Shown here one piece after another: positions 26,404 to 41,400 of a stretch of 64,000 nt of DNA (position 1 is its first letter; the number at the start of each line of letters is the position of its first letter). The notes beneath the pieces were generated by a model that saw only the letters and a list, made by a program, of their open reading frames with translations, made no database searches and was not told the origin of the DNA. The stretch is taken from contig JARDYH010000007.1 of assembly GCA_029215795.1 (NCBI GenBank), forward strand, positions 76,147,763 through 76,211,762, read 5' to 3'. A program made the translations under genes and the position numbers. The DNA comes from Anniella stebbinsi (lineage: Eukaryota > Chordata > Lepidosauria > Squamata > Anniellidae).

Positions 26404-29400
26404 GCATGATGATTGTTTAATTTGAGGGAATCTTCTTATGAGGTGATGAATACATGTCATAAAACAAATATAATACCTGGCCTTCTTATTCTGGTACCCA
26501 GGCATCTCTCAAGGTTAATAAGGGATTGTTTTAAAGTATGTGACTCACTTGGCAGGGAAGCTTTCTACAAACGAAATGAAATAAAATACAGCATGAATTT
26601 GAAATTTAGTAAAATCTTAAAATTCAAAGGCGATAAGTAGGACTGCAATTTGTTTCCCATCTGCTCCTTTGAAATTTGGGTTTGAGGCCATCGGCTTACC
26701 AATTTCAATGCTTTACGCCTTGTTTTCACTAAACTCTCACACACCTGCAGTATCCCGAATTGGTATTGTTGGAGCCGGAGGGATAATTTGAGATAGAAAA
26801 AAAAGTATTTAAAATGTCTGCCCGAAATTCATTGTAGCTCCAGCTTTTTGTGAAACTTGATTTCACTTTAAGTGCTTTAGAAAACAACAGCCATCAGTGA
26901 TAGATTCCTCCCTTTACCGGTCCCTCACTATGACCAGATCTACACCAAGTAGGATATAGCACTATGAAAGCAGTATATGGTATGTATCTATGGGCCCCAA
27001 CAGTTGTCAGTGCACTTTAATACCACTATAAAACAGTAGTGTGGCTCCTGCCTATTATATACCACTTTCATGCCACTTTCCTAGTGCTATATCCTGCTTG
27101 GTGTAGATTGGGCCTATGTCTTCATTTGCCAACAGATACTCAAGTTAACTTTTCCTCTGCCCTCTTAGCTTGACTAGCACTGTGGATCTTTAGATTTAAA
27201 TCTAATATCACTTCTCGGCCTTTTGGCTAAGATCAAGTGTAGTGTAATATGTCTTTTCTTCCAATTTAGCTCTGAACTGCCCAGCTAACAGTCACTACAA
27301 GGTCTGTGCTGACCTCTGCTCCACCAGCTGTGCCACGATCACAGACCCCAGACCATGTCCGGAGACCTGTGCTGAGGGCTGCCAATGTGATGATGGCTTC
27401 TTCTTTGATGGCCATGGTTGTGTTGCTGTAGGAGACTGTGGGTGCTTCAAGAATGGACGCTACTACAAGGTAGGCTGAACATCTGAACCACTTTTCCCCA
27501 TCCACTTTTTCCCTCCCTCAGGTTATATTTATCTGTTTTTCTGACCATGTTTGCTCAAATTACAGACCAACCAAAAATCAAAACCACTTCTGATCATTTT
27601 GGGAATTTCTTAGAAGCCTTTGAACAGGAGTCGAGGGTTTCACTTTTTCATCTGTCTCGAAATGCCTAAATGGTTCTCTTTAAAATGTGGAAGAGATGAA
27701 GTCCTAGTAAATGAACTTTACTTGATACAAGGAAGTGAAGCAAACTGCAAAACCATCCATTTTTAGATACTACAAAACAGCACCTATACGTCTCTCTTTA
27801 TGGATGATGTAGTTCTAATAAGACCTACTCTGGCCCGCTTGCATTGGCCCGGTTCAAGGTGCTGGTTTTAACCTATAAAGCCTTACATGGCTTAGGACCA
27901 CAATACCTGATGGAACGCCTTTCCCGACATGAACCTACCCAAACACTACATTCAACATCTAAGGCCCTCCTCCGAGTGCCTCCTCCGAGGGAAGCTCGGA
28001 GGTCGGCAACAAGAGAGAGGGCCTTCTCTGTGGTGGCTCCCCAATTGTGGAATGATCTCCCCGACGAGGCCCGCCTGGCGCCAACATTGTTATCTTTTCG
28101 GCGCCAGGTCAAGACTTTCCTCTTCTCTCAGGCATTTGGCAATATCTGAGGAGCCTGGGTTTGTTTTGTTTTGTTTTTGTAGTTTTTTGAAGTGTTGAAG
28201 TGGTTTTTAAATGTACAGATTGTGTGTATGTTGTATGTTTTTGCTGTTTTAATTTTTGTATATTGTTTTTAATTGTTTTTAATCCTATGTAAACCGCCCA
28301 GAGAGCTTCGGCTATGGGGCGGTATACAAATGTAATAAATAAATAAATAAATAAATAATTCAGCGGTGATTCTATTATTGTTACATTGCATTATTTTCAA
28401 ATCTCTCACCAGCCCAACGAGAAAGTTCTGCTGAATAACTGCCAAGAGAGCTGCCTCTGCGTCCCAGGCCAAGGCGTCATCTGTGAGGACCATAGCTGTG
28501 CCACTGATGAGAACTGCAAAATCCAAGATGGAGTCATGGGTTGTATAAATAAGGGTAAGGAGATATATTCATTTAATCACCCAGGCTAGCAGGCATTCAG
28601 TGAAAACCTGAGGCCAGATGGTTGAAAGCCTAAGATTGAAAACCTAAGGCATGTGTTGGTTTGGTCAGGAGCTACGGTCCAATATCACCAAATGAGACCT
28701 GATCTTTCCTCCACAAAGGCACTTTTCCTCACAAGCACTGCTTCTCCCTGCTGCCACAACTCCTACCTTGAACACCCATGCGCGCACACCCACACACCCA
28801 CACACACACCCACTTTCCTCAGGATGCCAGAGATTCAAATTCCATTTGTGCTGCATCTTTGCTGCATCCTTTTTTCCTCCAAACCAGTCTTGGTTTAAAA
28901 AGGTGAATCAGCAAAGTTCAATGATACGATTGCTTCATACTATAAGCTTCTGAACAGCCGTAGCATAGCAGTGCGTGCACCATGCTGACCCCACCCCAAA
29001 GGATTGGGGGACATTTTTCTCCCATAATACTAGAACCCAGTGGGGTCATCCCGTGAAGCTGATTGGTGGGAAATTCGGGACAGATAAAAGGAAGGACTTC
29101 TTCACGCTGCACGTAGTTGAACTCTGGAGTTCTCTACCGCAAGATGTGTCGATGGTCACCAATTTGGATGGCTTTCAAAGGGGGTTGGATAAATTCCTGG
29201 AGAAGATGCCTATCAATGGCTACCAATCCTGATGGCTATGTGCTACCTCCAGTATCAGAGGCTGTAAGCCTGTGTACACCAGTTGCTGGGGAACATGGGT
29301 GAGATGGTGCTGTTGCACTGTGTCCTGCTTGTGGGTCCCTGGTCGACAGCTGGTTGGCCGCTGTGTGAACAGAGTGCTGGACTAGATGGACCCTTGGTCT

Positions 29401-32400
29401 GATCCGGCAGGGCTCTTCTGATGTTCATATGTTTTTAGTAGTGGCAGCCAGCAAGCACATGGACTCTCATCCCTCCTCAACTGTTACCTGGCAGTGGTGT
29501 CTGGATGCTGTAGCATACATTGTTATTTCTCTGGCCACAGAGTTCTTTTCAGATTCTGTTACACCACCATGATTTGGTGTTATCAGGAAAGGTATTCATT
29601 GTTTTTCCTGATACCACATCTCAGGTTTTAGGTTTCTGGCTTACATGAAGCAATTCTCTTGGGATTGCTATAAAGCTTTTGCTTGGCTGATGTTTGATTA
29701 CTTCTTCCTGTCTCCAACTTAATGCTGTCATTTGGATGGTGATCCATTCCAGGCCATTATAGCTGCTTGCCCCATAGAGAGTTGCTAGCAAAATGATTCC
29801 CTTTATGGTAGGGTGACCAGATAAAATCCAGGTCAGGGCTCCTGTAACTTTAACAGTTTTAGAGAAAAGGGAATTTCAGCCGGTGTCATTTGTATGCAAT
29901 TAGTTCCTGGTGAAATTCCCTCTTCATCACAACAGTTAAAGTTGCAGGGGCCCTGCCTTCTTTTGTATCTGGTCACTCTAGTATAGTGCCTGCAACTTTA
30001 ACTGTTGCGATGAAGAGGGAATTTTACCAGGAACTAATTGCATACAAATGACACTGGCTGAAATTCCCTTTTCTCTACAACTGTTAAAGTTACAGGAGCC
30101 CTGACCTGGATTTTATCTGGTCAGCCTACTTATGGTGGCTTTCAAACACTGTACGTCACTGTTTGTGCTCACTATTGTTAAACCATTGGGATTCAGAAAT
30201 CCTTGCTGATTTAATGCAAATCACATTGACATCTCCCAGGAGATCCCAGTTTACCTCCTGCCTACCCCTGCTGTACATCCCTTTTAGCGCTTTTGGTGGA
30301 GAATATGATTTGTAAAACCTATAGACCTAATAAAGCAGGGACAGAAAGCAAGGGCAATGTGTTGTCCTTGTCTTTTGCTTTTTCCAAGATCTATGGTTAA
30401 AACTCACATATATGGCATCTAGCACTCACTCACATTTTCTCCTTTCATTTCAGATCCATGCAAAGCCTTGAAGTGCCGAGATAAGGAAACATGCAAAATT
30501 GAGAACGGCCAAGCCGAATGTGTCCCTGACTTCACAGGAAGCTGCTGGGGCTGGGGAGATCCACACTACCACACCTTTGATGGGATGGACTTTGATTTCC
30601 AGGGCACCTGTTCTTACACCATTGCCAAGTCCTGTGGAAATGATTCTACGCTGGTTCCTTTCACCATAGATGAGAAGAATGACAACAGGGGTAATCAGGC
30701 AGTGTCCTACGTGCGCCTGGTCAACATCTATGTCTATGGGTACAAGATCTCTATCTACAAGCAGGAAATTGGAAGAATCAGGGTATGTCAGATTAAGGAT
30801 GTGTGATTATTTCATTTCTGTCCCTTTCACAATCCTGCATGTGGACATGATATGACCAAGAGCACTGTTTTCCCCAGAAATGTTTGTAAATTCCCATTTT
30901 CCAACCCTAATTGAAAAGTGCACTTTGAAATGTATGAAAAATATGCTTTTTCATGTTTTAGTCAATGGAGGAAAAACTGCACTTTTGAAAAATATGCAAA
31001 GCAATATGCGCTTTTTTCCTTTAGAAATGTATGTCTTTCCTGTTTGAACTAGCCAAAAAAAAGAGGTCAAAAACAAAAACAGGACTGAGCCAAAACAAGT
31101 TTCAAAGTCATTTTCATTTGAGCTTGAAAATTGCTGTTTCTCCCATCCCTGTGTCGGAAAGACACGGGGAATGACCCCATAGAATATTATCAAGTTCAGT
31201 CTAATGTATACCCACTTGGGGAGAATCGATATTGGGCTCTGTAGAATAAAAGCAATAAATATATATTAGAATGGAGGATATTAACCAATTATTGCAGGTC
31301 ATTCTAAAGGACTTAAGTTTTGTTTAAGGCTTCACCTTAAAAAGAAGCCTTTAAAATGTTTAAAGAAATAAGTAAATTCTAATCCACCTCTAAATAATTG
31401 AGATAATGACCATCATTCTACATGTATAGGCATTCCACATATTGCCCAATAAGGCCCAATTAAAGTGGTTAGTTCGATTTTGTCAAGATGTACTCCCTTA
31501 GGGTGCCTCTACAAGAGCGATTTAAAGCTCTTTCAAGGCACATTAAAAATTTGACCTCTACAAGAGTGGAGTGCAAGTCGGGGGTTGAGGTGCTTTTTCT
31601 GTCCGATTATGCGCATTATTGAATGCGCGTTAAATAGTGAGTTTTAATTTGCCGCGGCTGTTAAAGTGCCTTATGACCATGTAAGCAAGCGATTCTCTGC
31701 ATTAAACACCTCTAAAGCACGTTTCATACAATCAGCAAGGCAACCAGTTATGCGCTTAACCTCCTCCCGCGTATAGTGATTTTCCATAAAAGCGATTGCG
31801 AGAAGATGCGCATAATCGGACAACCAGGCGTCAAACCAAATTCTTGTAGAGGGGACCTTAGTCTTCATCTACTGCACTGAGCAGGGGGTTGGACTCGATG
31901 GCCTTATAGGCCCCTTCCAACTCTACTAGTCTATGATTCTATCTTAAAACTATCCCACAAGGAAGTGGGAGCAGCAGTTTTATTTTTTTGGTAACTTGCG
32001 CCTACCATGCTATTGCGCCGTTATGAGATGATGAGGCTACTCCATGAAGATAGAAGTGTCACTGCCCTAACTCCAGTGTTCATCAATGTAGGCTGAGTGG
32101 ACAGCCAGATCCCTCACCTGCTAAATATTTGTGTAAACTGACTTTAAACCATTTCTGTGGCTACACTGCCAAGACAGAAATAATCACACAAGGCCCTCTT
32201 GAATCAACCAGGTTATCTGATCTGCCAAGGACAACAGACAAAATTAAGCTATCAAAAGAGACAATTAGAGACTGATGACCATGTGAAGCAAGATTATGAC
32301 CAGAAGTAGGTCCAAATTCCCTGAGAATGACCTGCAACAATGGGTTAAGAGCTGTAGCTAAAATACATGCAGATTCCCTGCCTGTATAGAAACAAGGGAC

Positions 32401-35400
32401 AGATCTACACGTAGTCCTTGACACACCCTCCCTGCGCCGCAAGCCGCTTTGGAGCGCTGCACCCCGCCCAGTGTGGACCAAGCCTCGGAGGCTCTGCTCA
32501 TGCCCTCGCCACCACCGCCCTTTCATCCCAGCTAGTCCCGGGGAGGGAGGAGGGAGGGGGGAGGGTTGTAAACAAAAGTCAGTGACTGGGAGACGGATTT
32601 CCCAATCGCTAGTTTTTATTTACAATCCTCCCCAGGATGAAAGGGCGACGGTGGCGGTGAGAGCATGAGCAGAGCCTCCGAGGCTTGATCCACACTGGGC
32701 AGAGTGCAGCGCTCCAAGGGCGGCTCGCTGTGCAGGGAGGGCGCGTCAAGGACCACGTGTAGATCTGCCCAGGGACTCAGGATGATCACTGATCATGGAA
32801 ATAAGCTAATATTCCTGGTCACTTGGAATGAGTTGAGACACGACTACCACAGCCAAGAATGAGTGGGAAGGTAAAAGTGACTCAGCTTAACAAACATAAA
32901 TAATGAAGAGGAGGACTACAACAGGAACCATCGAGTACCAAGACAGTCTGATACAAATCAGACAAACATCCAGGCTTGGATTTGGCAGAGCTCCCTGAAT
33001 AGTTTTACAAGATGAGCAAATCATTCTTTCCACACAAATAACATTATCCCACCCTTCAGCAGCACCATTTCCCCCCCAAATAGTTAACATTTTAAAACAT
33101 CAGCCTGCTTCAATATTAAATATTCTACTCCCACCCCTTACGGACAGATTCTAAGGAAGATCGGGTTAATCTGAGCCAGTGATTATTTGAACATAAGTTT
33201 GGCACTAAGTCTCTGCCTTGGAGCACATGAAGTGATAATAGAGAATGCCTCTGAGCATAGAAAAAATACACTCGCCTCTGAAAATGTGCCCTATTTGAAA
33301 TTCAGTGGACATCTTCTGGATTAGAGGGCCTGGTGTCCAGATAGGAAGTAGTATCTAGCAGTGCCCTACAGCTGGCAGCTAGCACCGCTGGTCCCAGTGG
33401 GCTTGTGGCTGCAGTGTAGTTCTTCCAGGTTAAGTCCTCAAACAACTGGCAACACTCATTTCTGGAAAGTGTGAACTGCCCTTTCCAGAAATGAACATGT
33501 CTGTCCGTTTGGGGGGCTTGCCCCTGGAAGCACTACATCACAGCTGTGGTAGGGTGCTATTGGATCCTACCCAAAGTGTGTGTGTGTTGGTCTGTTAAGT
33601 CTAAACTTAAAAATAGAGGCCGGAGATGCATAATTCCCCCCCCGAGACGCCTAAATCTTTTTGCTGCCTGAAGCAATACACTGAATTGTGCTCCCCCCCT
33701 TCCCGACATCCCACTCACTAGGGCCAACACTTTAAAAAGGCTTGCATCACCATTCAGACATCAGTCCCTGCTTTCATTTAACACCTGCATTCTGCTGCCC
33801 AAAGCAGATTGCTTCACCTTGCTCCATGGTAAGTGTTACTTCTTCTTTCTTCCAAAGCAAGCATTAGCTCAGGTTTTCCTCTTTCCTCAAACAGAAGGGT
33901 GCGTGGGATTGTTGGGCACCATCTCCAAAGAGCAGAACTCTTAGAAAAACAAACTAATAATTCCCAGTGTGTGTTTTGTTCTGTTTTGTCATTCTGTCTC
34001 TAGTTAAATGATGAAATTTCGACCCTGCCATTGACTCTTGAAGATGGAAAGATCAAGCTTTACCAGAGTGGCCCCAATGCTGTCCTGCAAACAGATTTTG
34101 GCCTCCAAGTGACATATGACTGGAACACGCACCTGGTGATCAATCTCCCCAGCAGCTATTATAACAGCACATGTGGGCTGTGTGGAAATTTCAATCAAAA
34201 CTCCGGAGATGACATGAACTTTCCCAATGGGACCAAGGCCTCCTCCATCGTAAGCTGGGCCAGCAGCTGGAGAGTCGAGGATCGGGACCCTTTCTGCTGG
34301 GATTCCTGCCAAGGGAATTGCCCAACGTGTGATGACAGCAAGAAGGAGTTGTATGGAAATGAAGAGTACTGTGGGGTGATGATTAACAAAACCTCAGATG
34401 GGCCCTTCAGAGAATGTCATGCCCTAGTGAACCCAGATGACTTCTTTGACAGTTGCATTTATGATGTGTGCCTGAATGAGGGGGTGAAGAACATCCTCTG
34501 CCAGGCACTGGAGGCCTATGCAAAAACCTGTAGGAAAGAAGGTGCCATAATATATGACTGGAGGACACCTTCCGGCTGTGGTAAGTGCTCTTTCCCCAAG
34601 CTTAAGGGAATGTGGAAGGTCCTACTTTGGTAAAATATTGGAGTCCACTTAAATCTGAAAGGTCCTACTTAAATTTGGAGGGCCTTGTTTCAATCTGAAG
34701 AGTCCGACTTTGGTCAAATATTTGAGTTGACTTAAATTTGGACAGCCCCCTTCAATTTGGAGAGCCCTACGTTGATCAAATATCTGAGTTCACTTAACCA
34801 CACGCCTAGCGAGTGAATTTGGAGGGTCCAACTTTGGGTAAAATATCTGTAGACGTTGTGAAGAACGTTAACATCCTTTTGAAAGGATTAGCAAAATTTC
34901 TCAGGGTAGCAGCAGTTTAGGGATGTTGGAGCTATCCGCCATGGAATCAAATCAGTTCAGATTTCTATGAATCTGACCCATGGATTCTGAAGTGGAATAG
35001 TTTTTTTCCCAAGTTGTATAGATTCTGTGGACTTGTGGGCCGTTGTTGTTAACTTCCCAGAATTTTAAACACATTTAGTGGTAGAAAAATACATTTTTTA
35101 AAAAAATCAATTGGTCCAAAAATGCACTAGATTTAGCACTTATTTTGCCAGCTGTTAAATATCTGCTGCTCTTCTCCTCCAATCCCCCTTCCAGTTTTGC
35201 CATGCTCCGAGAACAGCCACTATGAGTCCTGTGGTAATGCCTGCCCAGCCAGCTGTTCTGACCGCACCGCTCCATCTGCCTGCCAAGAGCCGTGCGTGGA
35301 GACCTGCCAGTGCAATGACGGCTACGTCATCAGCGTCGACAAGTGTGTGCCCATAGGGAGCTGTGGCTGCACCTACAACGGCTTCTACTATGAGCCCGGG

Positions 35401-38400
35401 GAGGAATTCTGGGCCGATGAGAACTGCGGCACTCGCTGCACGTGTGATTCCACCCTGGGCATCGTGGTGTGTCAACCAGCCGGCTGCAAAGCTACTGAGC
35501 AGTGCATTGTGGTTGACGGCATCCGGGGTTGCCATCCCATCAGCTCTGCTACTTGTTCAGCATCTGGGGACCCTCACTACACCACCTTTGATGGAAAGAG
35601 ATACGATTTCATGGGCACTTGTGTCTACCAGTTGACTGGACGTTGCTCTGATGACCCAACTCTCAAGCCATTCACGATCAATGTGGAGAACAACAACCGA
35701 GGCAACAAGAAGGTGTCCTATACCAAAGTGGTAACATTGGAGGCTTACAATTTGACCATGGTGCTGAGCCAAGAGCATCCTCGTCGGATCCAGGTATTGA
35801 CATGGGCAAAATGGGTGGATGCACGTGGGGGCTCTTGGTGTTATTACAGGACCCTTTTGACTGGTGGGGCAGATCTTGTCGATCTTGCAAATGCTCATTA
35901 ATAGGTCCTACATCTTGGAAGAGGTGATGGGCTCAATTGTGGCAATCTACAGGATCTCTCTTAGGCCATTGCAAGTTTAATTATTGAGTCATATCCCTTA
36001 TTGGGTCTATTGATAGTCAGAATGCAGCTGAGTTAAAGTAGACACATTACAAAGACATCTGGACTCTTCATCAAATATATGCATTTGATAGCCAACTGGG
36101 TGCTGCCAGATCCAAATCCACAAGATGGGACAAGCACGAAAGTAGCATGAACAAGACTCCTAGTTGCTCAGGTGAGCAACATTGACCCAGAAGCTTTAAT
36201 AGGGATTGATAATTATCATCATCATCATCATCATCATCATATCCAATCTGCCCATTCTAAGATGTGAAGTCTTTATCCACTTGTAGCTTTTTCGATAAGG
36301 TACCAGTGAGAATCACATTTGCCTTATATATAGACTTTTGGGGACTGCTTTATGGATCCTCTTAAACTTAAACTGGAATGAAGTTTCTAATGTCCCTGCA
36401 AAGCCACCAACTATTAAGCTTTTTCAAAATTGCACATTTATACATGTCTACCCGGGTGTGGGGTTTCAAAGGTGTTCATATTAATTGAGCATCTCAAGTC
36501 CGTTTCACTAGTGGGGCTTAAAAAGGGGGGGGGATAGATTACATCCATGACAGTCCCTTCCTGTTGCATCACATTCCAGGTGAATGACATCTTTGTGAAC
36601 CTGCCTTTCTACCATGAAGACAAGATAAAGGCTTACATCCGTGGGAATGAGGCTTTCATCCAGGCTGATTTTGACCTGACAGTAACTTTTGACTGGAATA
36701 GCTATGTCAAAGTCACTGTGCCCAGCACATATGCCAATGCTGTCTGTGGCCTCTGTGGCAACAACAACTTCAACCCCAACGATGACTTCACCATGAAGGA
36801 TGGAAGCCAAGCATCAAGCATATCCCAATTTGCAGAGAGCTGGAAGGTAGCAGATGTCCCTGGTTGCTCAATGGGTTGCACTAATGATTGCCCAGTATGT
36901 GGGGAGGCACAGGAGGAAATCTATCAGGGTGACCAGTACTGCGGGATTCTCATCAAAAAGGATGGTCCATTCAGGCAATGCCATGCCACTGTTGACCCAA
37001 CACCCTACTTCATTGATTGCATCTTTGACACCTGCCAGTACCATGGCCAGCATGATGCTTTGTGTAAGGCTATCAGCATTTATGTGGCAGCCTGCCAGGC
37101 GCTGGGCGTTCAGATTGAACCATGGAGGTCGAACTCTTTCTGCAGTAAGTATAATCTTTTCCACCTGCTTTAGCACAGGTCTGTAGGAAATGGCTGAGCA
37201 AGTGCATTCCAGATGTAAATTTGAAGCAGTTGAAAGAATAGGTTGCAGGAAGTAGGGATGTCAGAGGAATTCAGGTTGGGGCTCAAGTTTGGGGAGTTAT
37301 TGCCAGCTCTGCCCCCCCCCCCAAGCCAGTCCATGAACCCCCACACTTGCCAAATTTGGCACATGATGAGTCAGGCAAGATCAGGGATCCCCACTTTCCC
37401 ACAAGCCTCCATTTTGCAAGAAACTTTTTCGGTTAATTGCCATTTTGTGCAAAACGGCGTCCATAAATAGTGCAATTCGCACAAAAATAGCAGACGTAAT
37501 TTTTGTGCAAATGGTTCTATTTATGGCCACCATTTTGCACAAAGTGACAATTTACATTAAAAAATTACCTGCGGTTCTTTGCAAAATGGTGGCTTGCAGG
37601 TGAGCAGGATGCTGTGAGCTCTCACTGGGTACCCAACAGGCCATCCGTGGCTTACCCCGCATGTCCGCAGAGGTCGGACAAGCAGTGCACAGGGCGGGCA
37701 TGGAGTGGGTGCAGGTGAGTTCATCCATCCCTAGCAAACACTTGACATTCATAAATTGATCAAATGTGAAGTTTTGACTGAGAGTTACCCTCCCCAAATC
37801 TCTTACAACATTAACGACTAACTACAATGTTTGCATTTGATAATTTAATTTACCAAAAGTCATTGATTTCTTTCTGTTACTCAGCAGAGGCAAGGGCTTA
37901 AAATATGTTATACATGGAATATTGTGGGTTAAGAGAAGAGAAATATTGCGATTGTATTTCAAAAGCTACTTGGGGGAGTATAACCAATGGTAGTCATAAG
38001 AACATTAAAGGAGCCATGCTTGATCAGACCAGGGATCCATCTAGTGCAGCGTTCTGTTCACACAGCGGCCAGACAGTCTCACTTAGATTAGGCCCATTCA
38101 CTTCAATGCAAAAGTATCATTGTATACTCCCCTTGTTGTTGTTGTTGTTGTTGTTTTGAGGGGTGGGTAGGGGTGAGTGGAGTTATGACATCTAAGTCCT
38201 GATATGTACAGGTCACTAAAAACTACCATCACCTGAACAAATTGACCTGAATTTAAAATGCATAGAACGAATCTGAAATTCAGATTTGTTTGGAATGTTA
38301 TGATACCCACATTCAAATTCAGTTTGAACATTTCAGGGCGCAATCCTATGAATAGTCAGACAGAAAAAAAAAGTCCTACAACTCCCAGCATTCCCCAGCC

Positions 38401-41400
38401 AGCGTGTCTAAACATGCATAGGATTGCAACCTTAAGTGAGAAATATCCAATTAATTTCACCTTGGATAACCCCTGTAACTCGGTTCAGATATGTTCATTA
38501 TTAAATCTTGAACATGGTGGTGGGAACTTCACAATCTAGGCCCATCCATTCCTTGTAAAAGCTCGGTTTTGTATTTATTCAGCAATTTCAAGGCTCATAG
38601 GACAAAGCTAGGAAGATACTTTGCACTGGGTTGCTTCCACTTGTAGAATAAAACTTGGCCATTCATAGGTTAGATCTGGGAAAGCTATTCTTTAGTCAGA
38701 TGATAGGTTTGGGTAACATCTAATCTAACCAGTAGATGTCACTCCAAAAACAGGATCAGCAACAGAGCAATGCAGACCAATTCCACTCCTTATGCCTAAA
38801 GAACCATCCTTCTTCCAAAATAACGTTATTGTGAGCTTGAAATTCCCCACATTCTGTTTTGTCCTTTTTTCCAGGCCCTGCCTGCTCACTTAACTCGCAC
38901 TATGAGCTCTGTGGAAATGGCTGCCCTGTCACTTGCCATGGTCTCTCTGCCCCAAATGGCTGTGAGGCATCATGCAAAGAAGGATGCTATTGCGACGTTG
39001 GGTTTGTCCTGAGTGGGGACCAGTGTGTTCCTCTCGGTGACTGTGGCTGTGTGTACCAGGGCAAGTACTATAAGAAAGGGGAGGATTTCTACCCCAGTTC
39101 CTCCTGCCAGGAACGATGCCAATGCACTGACAACGGAGTCATTGAATGCCAGAAAACCTCTTGTGGGCCCCATGAGGAATGCAAAGTGGAGAATGGTGTC
39201 CAAGGCTGCCATCCTACGGGCTCGGGCAAATGCACTGTGGCTGCAGGATCCCACTACTTGACTTTTGATGGACGGGCCTATGACTTCCATGGTACCTGCA
39301 CTTATATTCTAGCTAAAGTTGATGGAAAGGGTTCTTCTCAGCCAGCAAACTTCTCTGTGCTCGTGGAGAATGAGGGATCCCTGACAAAGATGGTTGTGGT
39401 TTCCTTTCATGGCTATACTGTTGTCATTGAGAAGGCAATGAAGTGGCAGGTCAAGGTAAGTCCTACTGTGAATCCAATCTCTAAATTAGATGCTGACACT
39501 TTTCACCTGAACTTCTTATAATTGCAAGAGCCCTTAGGAGTCCTCTGTGCCATATCTAGGGATGTCAGAGACATCTGTCTGGAGGTCACCAAGCTTTCAT
39601 TGGACCTTCATTCATTTCCCCCTGAGCTGGCCCAACTTCATCTGCATTGAGTTGGACCACGTTGTGGATTTTTGAAGTAGGGATAATTTGCATAAACAAC
39701 ATTTTCCAGAAATTACACAAATAGCAGCCACAATTTGTGGGAATTGCTATTTATGCACATTTTAATTTTTTTTAAAATGAAAAAGTTCCCAGATTTGGGG
39801 AAGAAACCCACAGTTTGGCTCACAAATGCAAGCCATCGGAGGAGATGCGGAAATCCTGCAAGCTCAAAAAGGGCAGGATTACCTGGCGACGGACATCCCT
39901 AGCCATACCACATTATTAGGAAGTGCTACAGGGTGATGTAGAGGAATGGCGGAGGGGGGATTTCCTTCTGCTTTTCCCCCTGCATTGCTGTCCCTGCTGA
40001 ATCAAGAAGGACTCATCCTTCTCTATTTTGAAGATGTTTGCAACTGAAACTGTGATTGTAGGCAGCTGCCTATGTTTTACACATATATCATGTAATCATA
40101 ATTTCTGCATTCACATCCTTTGCTGTTAATATAGGTGGATGGAGAGTTATATACACTGCCAATGAGTATGAATGATGGAAAAATCTGGGCCAACCAAGAA
40201 GGGAACAATATCATTGTCCAGACTGAGCTTGGCTTCAAAGTCCTTTATGATTTATTCTCTTACGTCCTTGTGGCTGTGCCCAGTACCTATCAGGGGCATG
40301 TCAGTGGCCTATGTGGTAATTTCAATAATAACAAAATGGATGACTTCACTCTGCCCAGTGGGAAAACCACCCAGAATGTTGATGAGTTTGGGGCCTCTTG
40401 GAAGGTTCCCATTTATGGTACCAGTTGTTCTGATGGGTGTGGTGAGGAATGTCCCGTCTGTGATTCATCGAACATGGCACCATACAGGCCTGGGAGTTCC
40501 TGTGGAATGATCCAAGCGAAATCAGGCCCGTTCAAAAACTGTCACACCTTAGTGGATCCTACTGAATACTTCAACTACTGTCTCTATGAGATGTGTATGT
40601 CCAACGGTGCAGGAGAGACCCTCTGTCGGAGCATTCAGGCATATGTAGCTTTGTGCCAAGCTGCTGGAGTTACAATTGAGCCATGGAGAACGGACACCTT
40701 CTGCCGTAAGTTTGCACACAAATCTACTGTTCCATGTCTAATCCTCTCTTTCCCCTACCACAGTGATGCTTCAGAGAACCATCCTGTTATACGAGATCAA
40801 CAGAAGTGATTTATATCAACTTTGCCCTTCTATTGCTTGTGCATCATCTAGTGTGGCTTACAATAATTAAAAAACAGTATCACAATAAAACAACAGAATC
40901 AAATAAAATGGGGCTGTGGACAGCCTTCCCCCCAGTTTGACTCGGAGGCTGATTCAGAGCTTCCAAATCAGCCCCAATTTGACTCTGGGTGCCTCGGCAC
41001 TGTCCCGGCCCATTTTGGATTCACTTCCAAATCCGAAGTAGGGCAGGTGTTGTGGTTTCCTAGGTGCACCCAGGAAAACCAAGTGTGAGGCCAACCCAGA
41101 GTCCATAGGACTCCTTTCCTTCCTGCCTGCCAATTCCAACTACCGTCGTTTACAACAGTCAATCTATGGCAGGCTAGAGAAGGTCTCATGGAGTATGGGT
41201 GGCTTGCAAGCATGCACGAACACTTCAGGTAAGTCCCATGGGCAGGTGAGAGGGGAAAGGGGTAGTGGCCGGCCATTGGGATGACTTGGCCCAAAGTGCT
41301 TTTCTGCTTTGGACTGAGGTGATTCAATACAGTCCTGAACCAGATTCGGGCCGAGGCAGACTGAATCGGCACAGTTTGATTCAGATTCGGGGTTTGGGAC

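Larger units (their letters stand above)
30783..34003. other. FCGBP intron 11 (3.2 kb)
   Basis: Holds a TTA-flanked MITE (31501-31857) and a long-hairpin MITE (32401-32766). The rest shows no gene or recognised repeat. Confidence 0.6.

Noticed and set aside
27207..27243. Functional U2 snRNA gene
   Set aside because: Only the first 37 bases match; the Sm site and later stems are missing.
31671..31868. 65-codon ORF that looks protein-like
   Set aside because: It sits in a Harbinger-like MITE and is not preserved in the second copy at 46853-47198.
36547..37173. Separate small genes in each VWD-containing ORF
   Set aside because: Each ORF is bounded by splice sites whose phases join into one reading frame.
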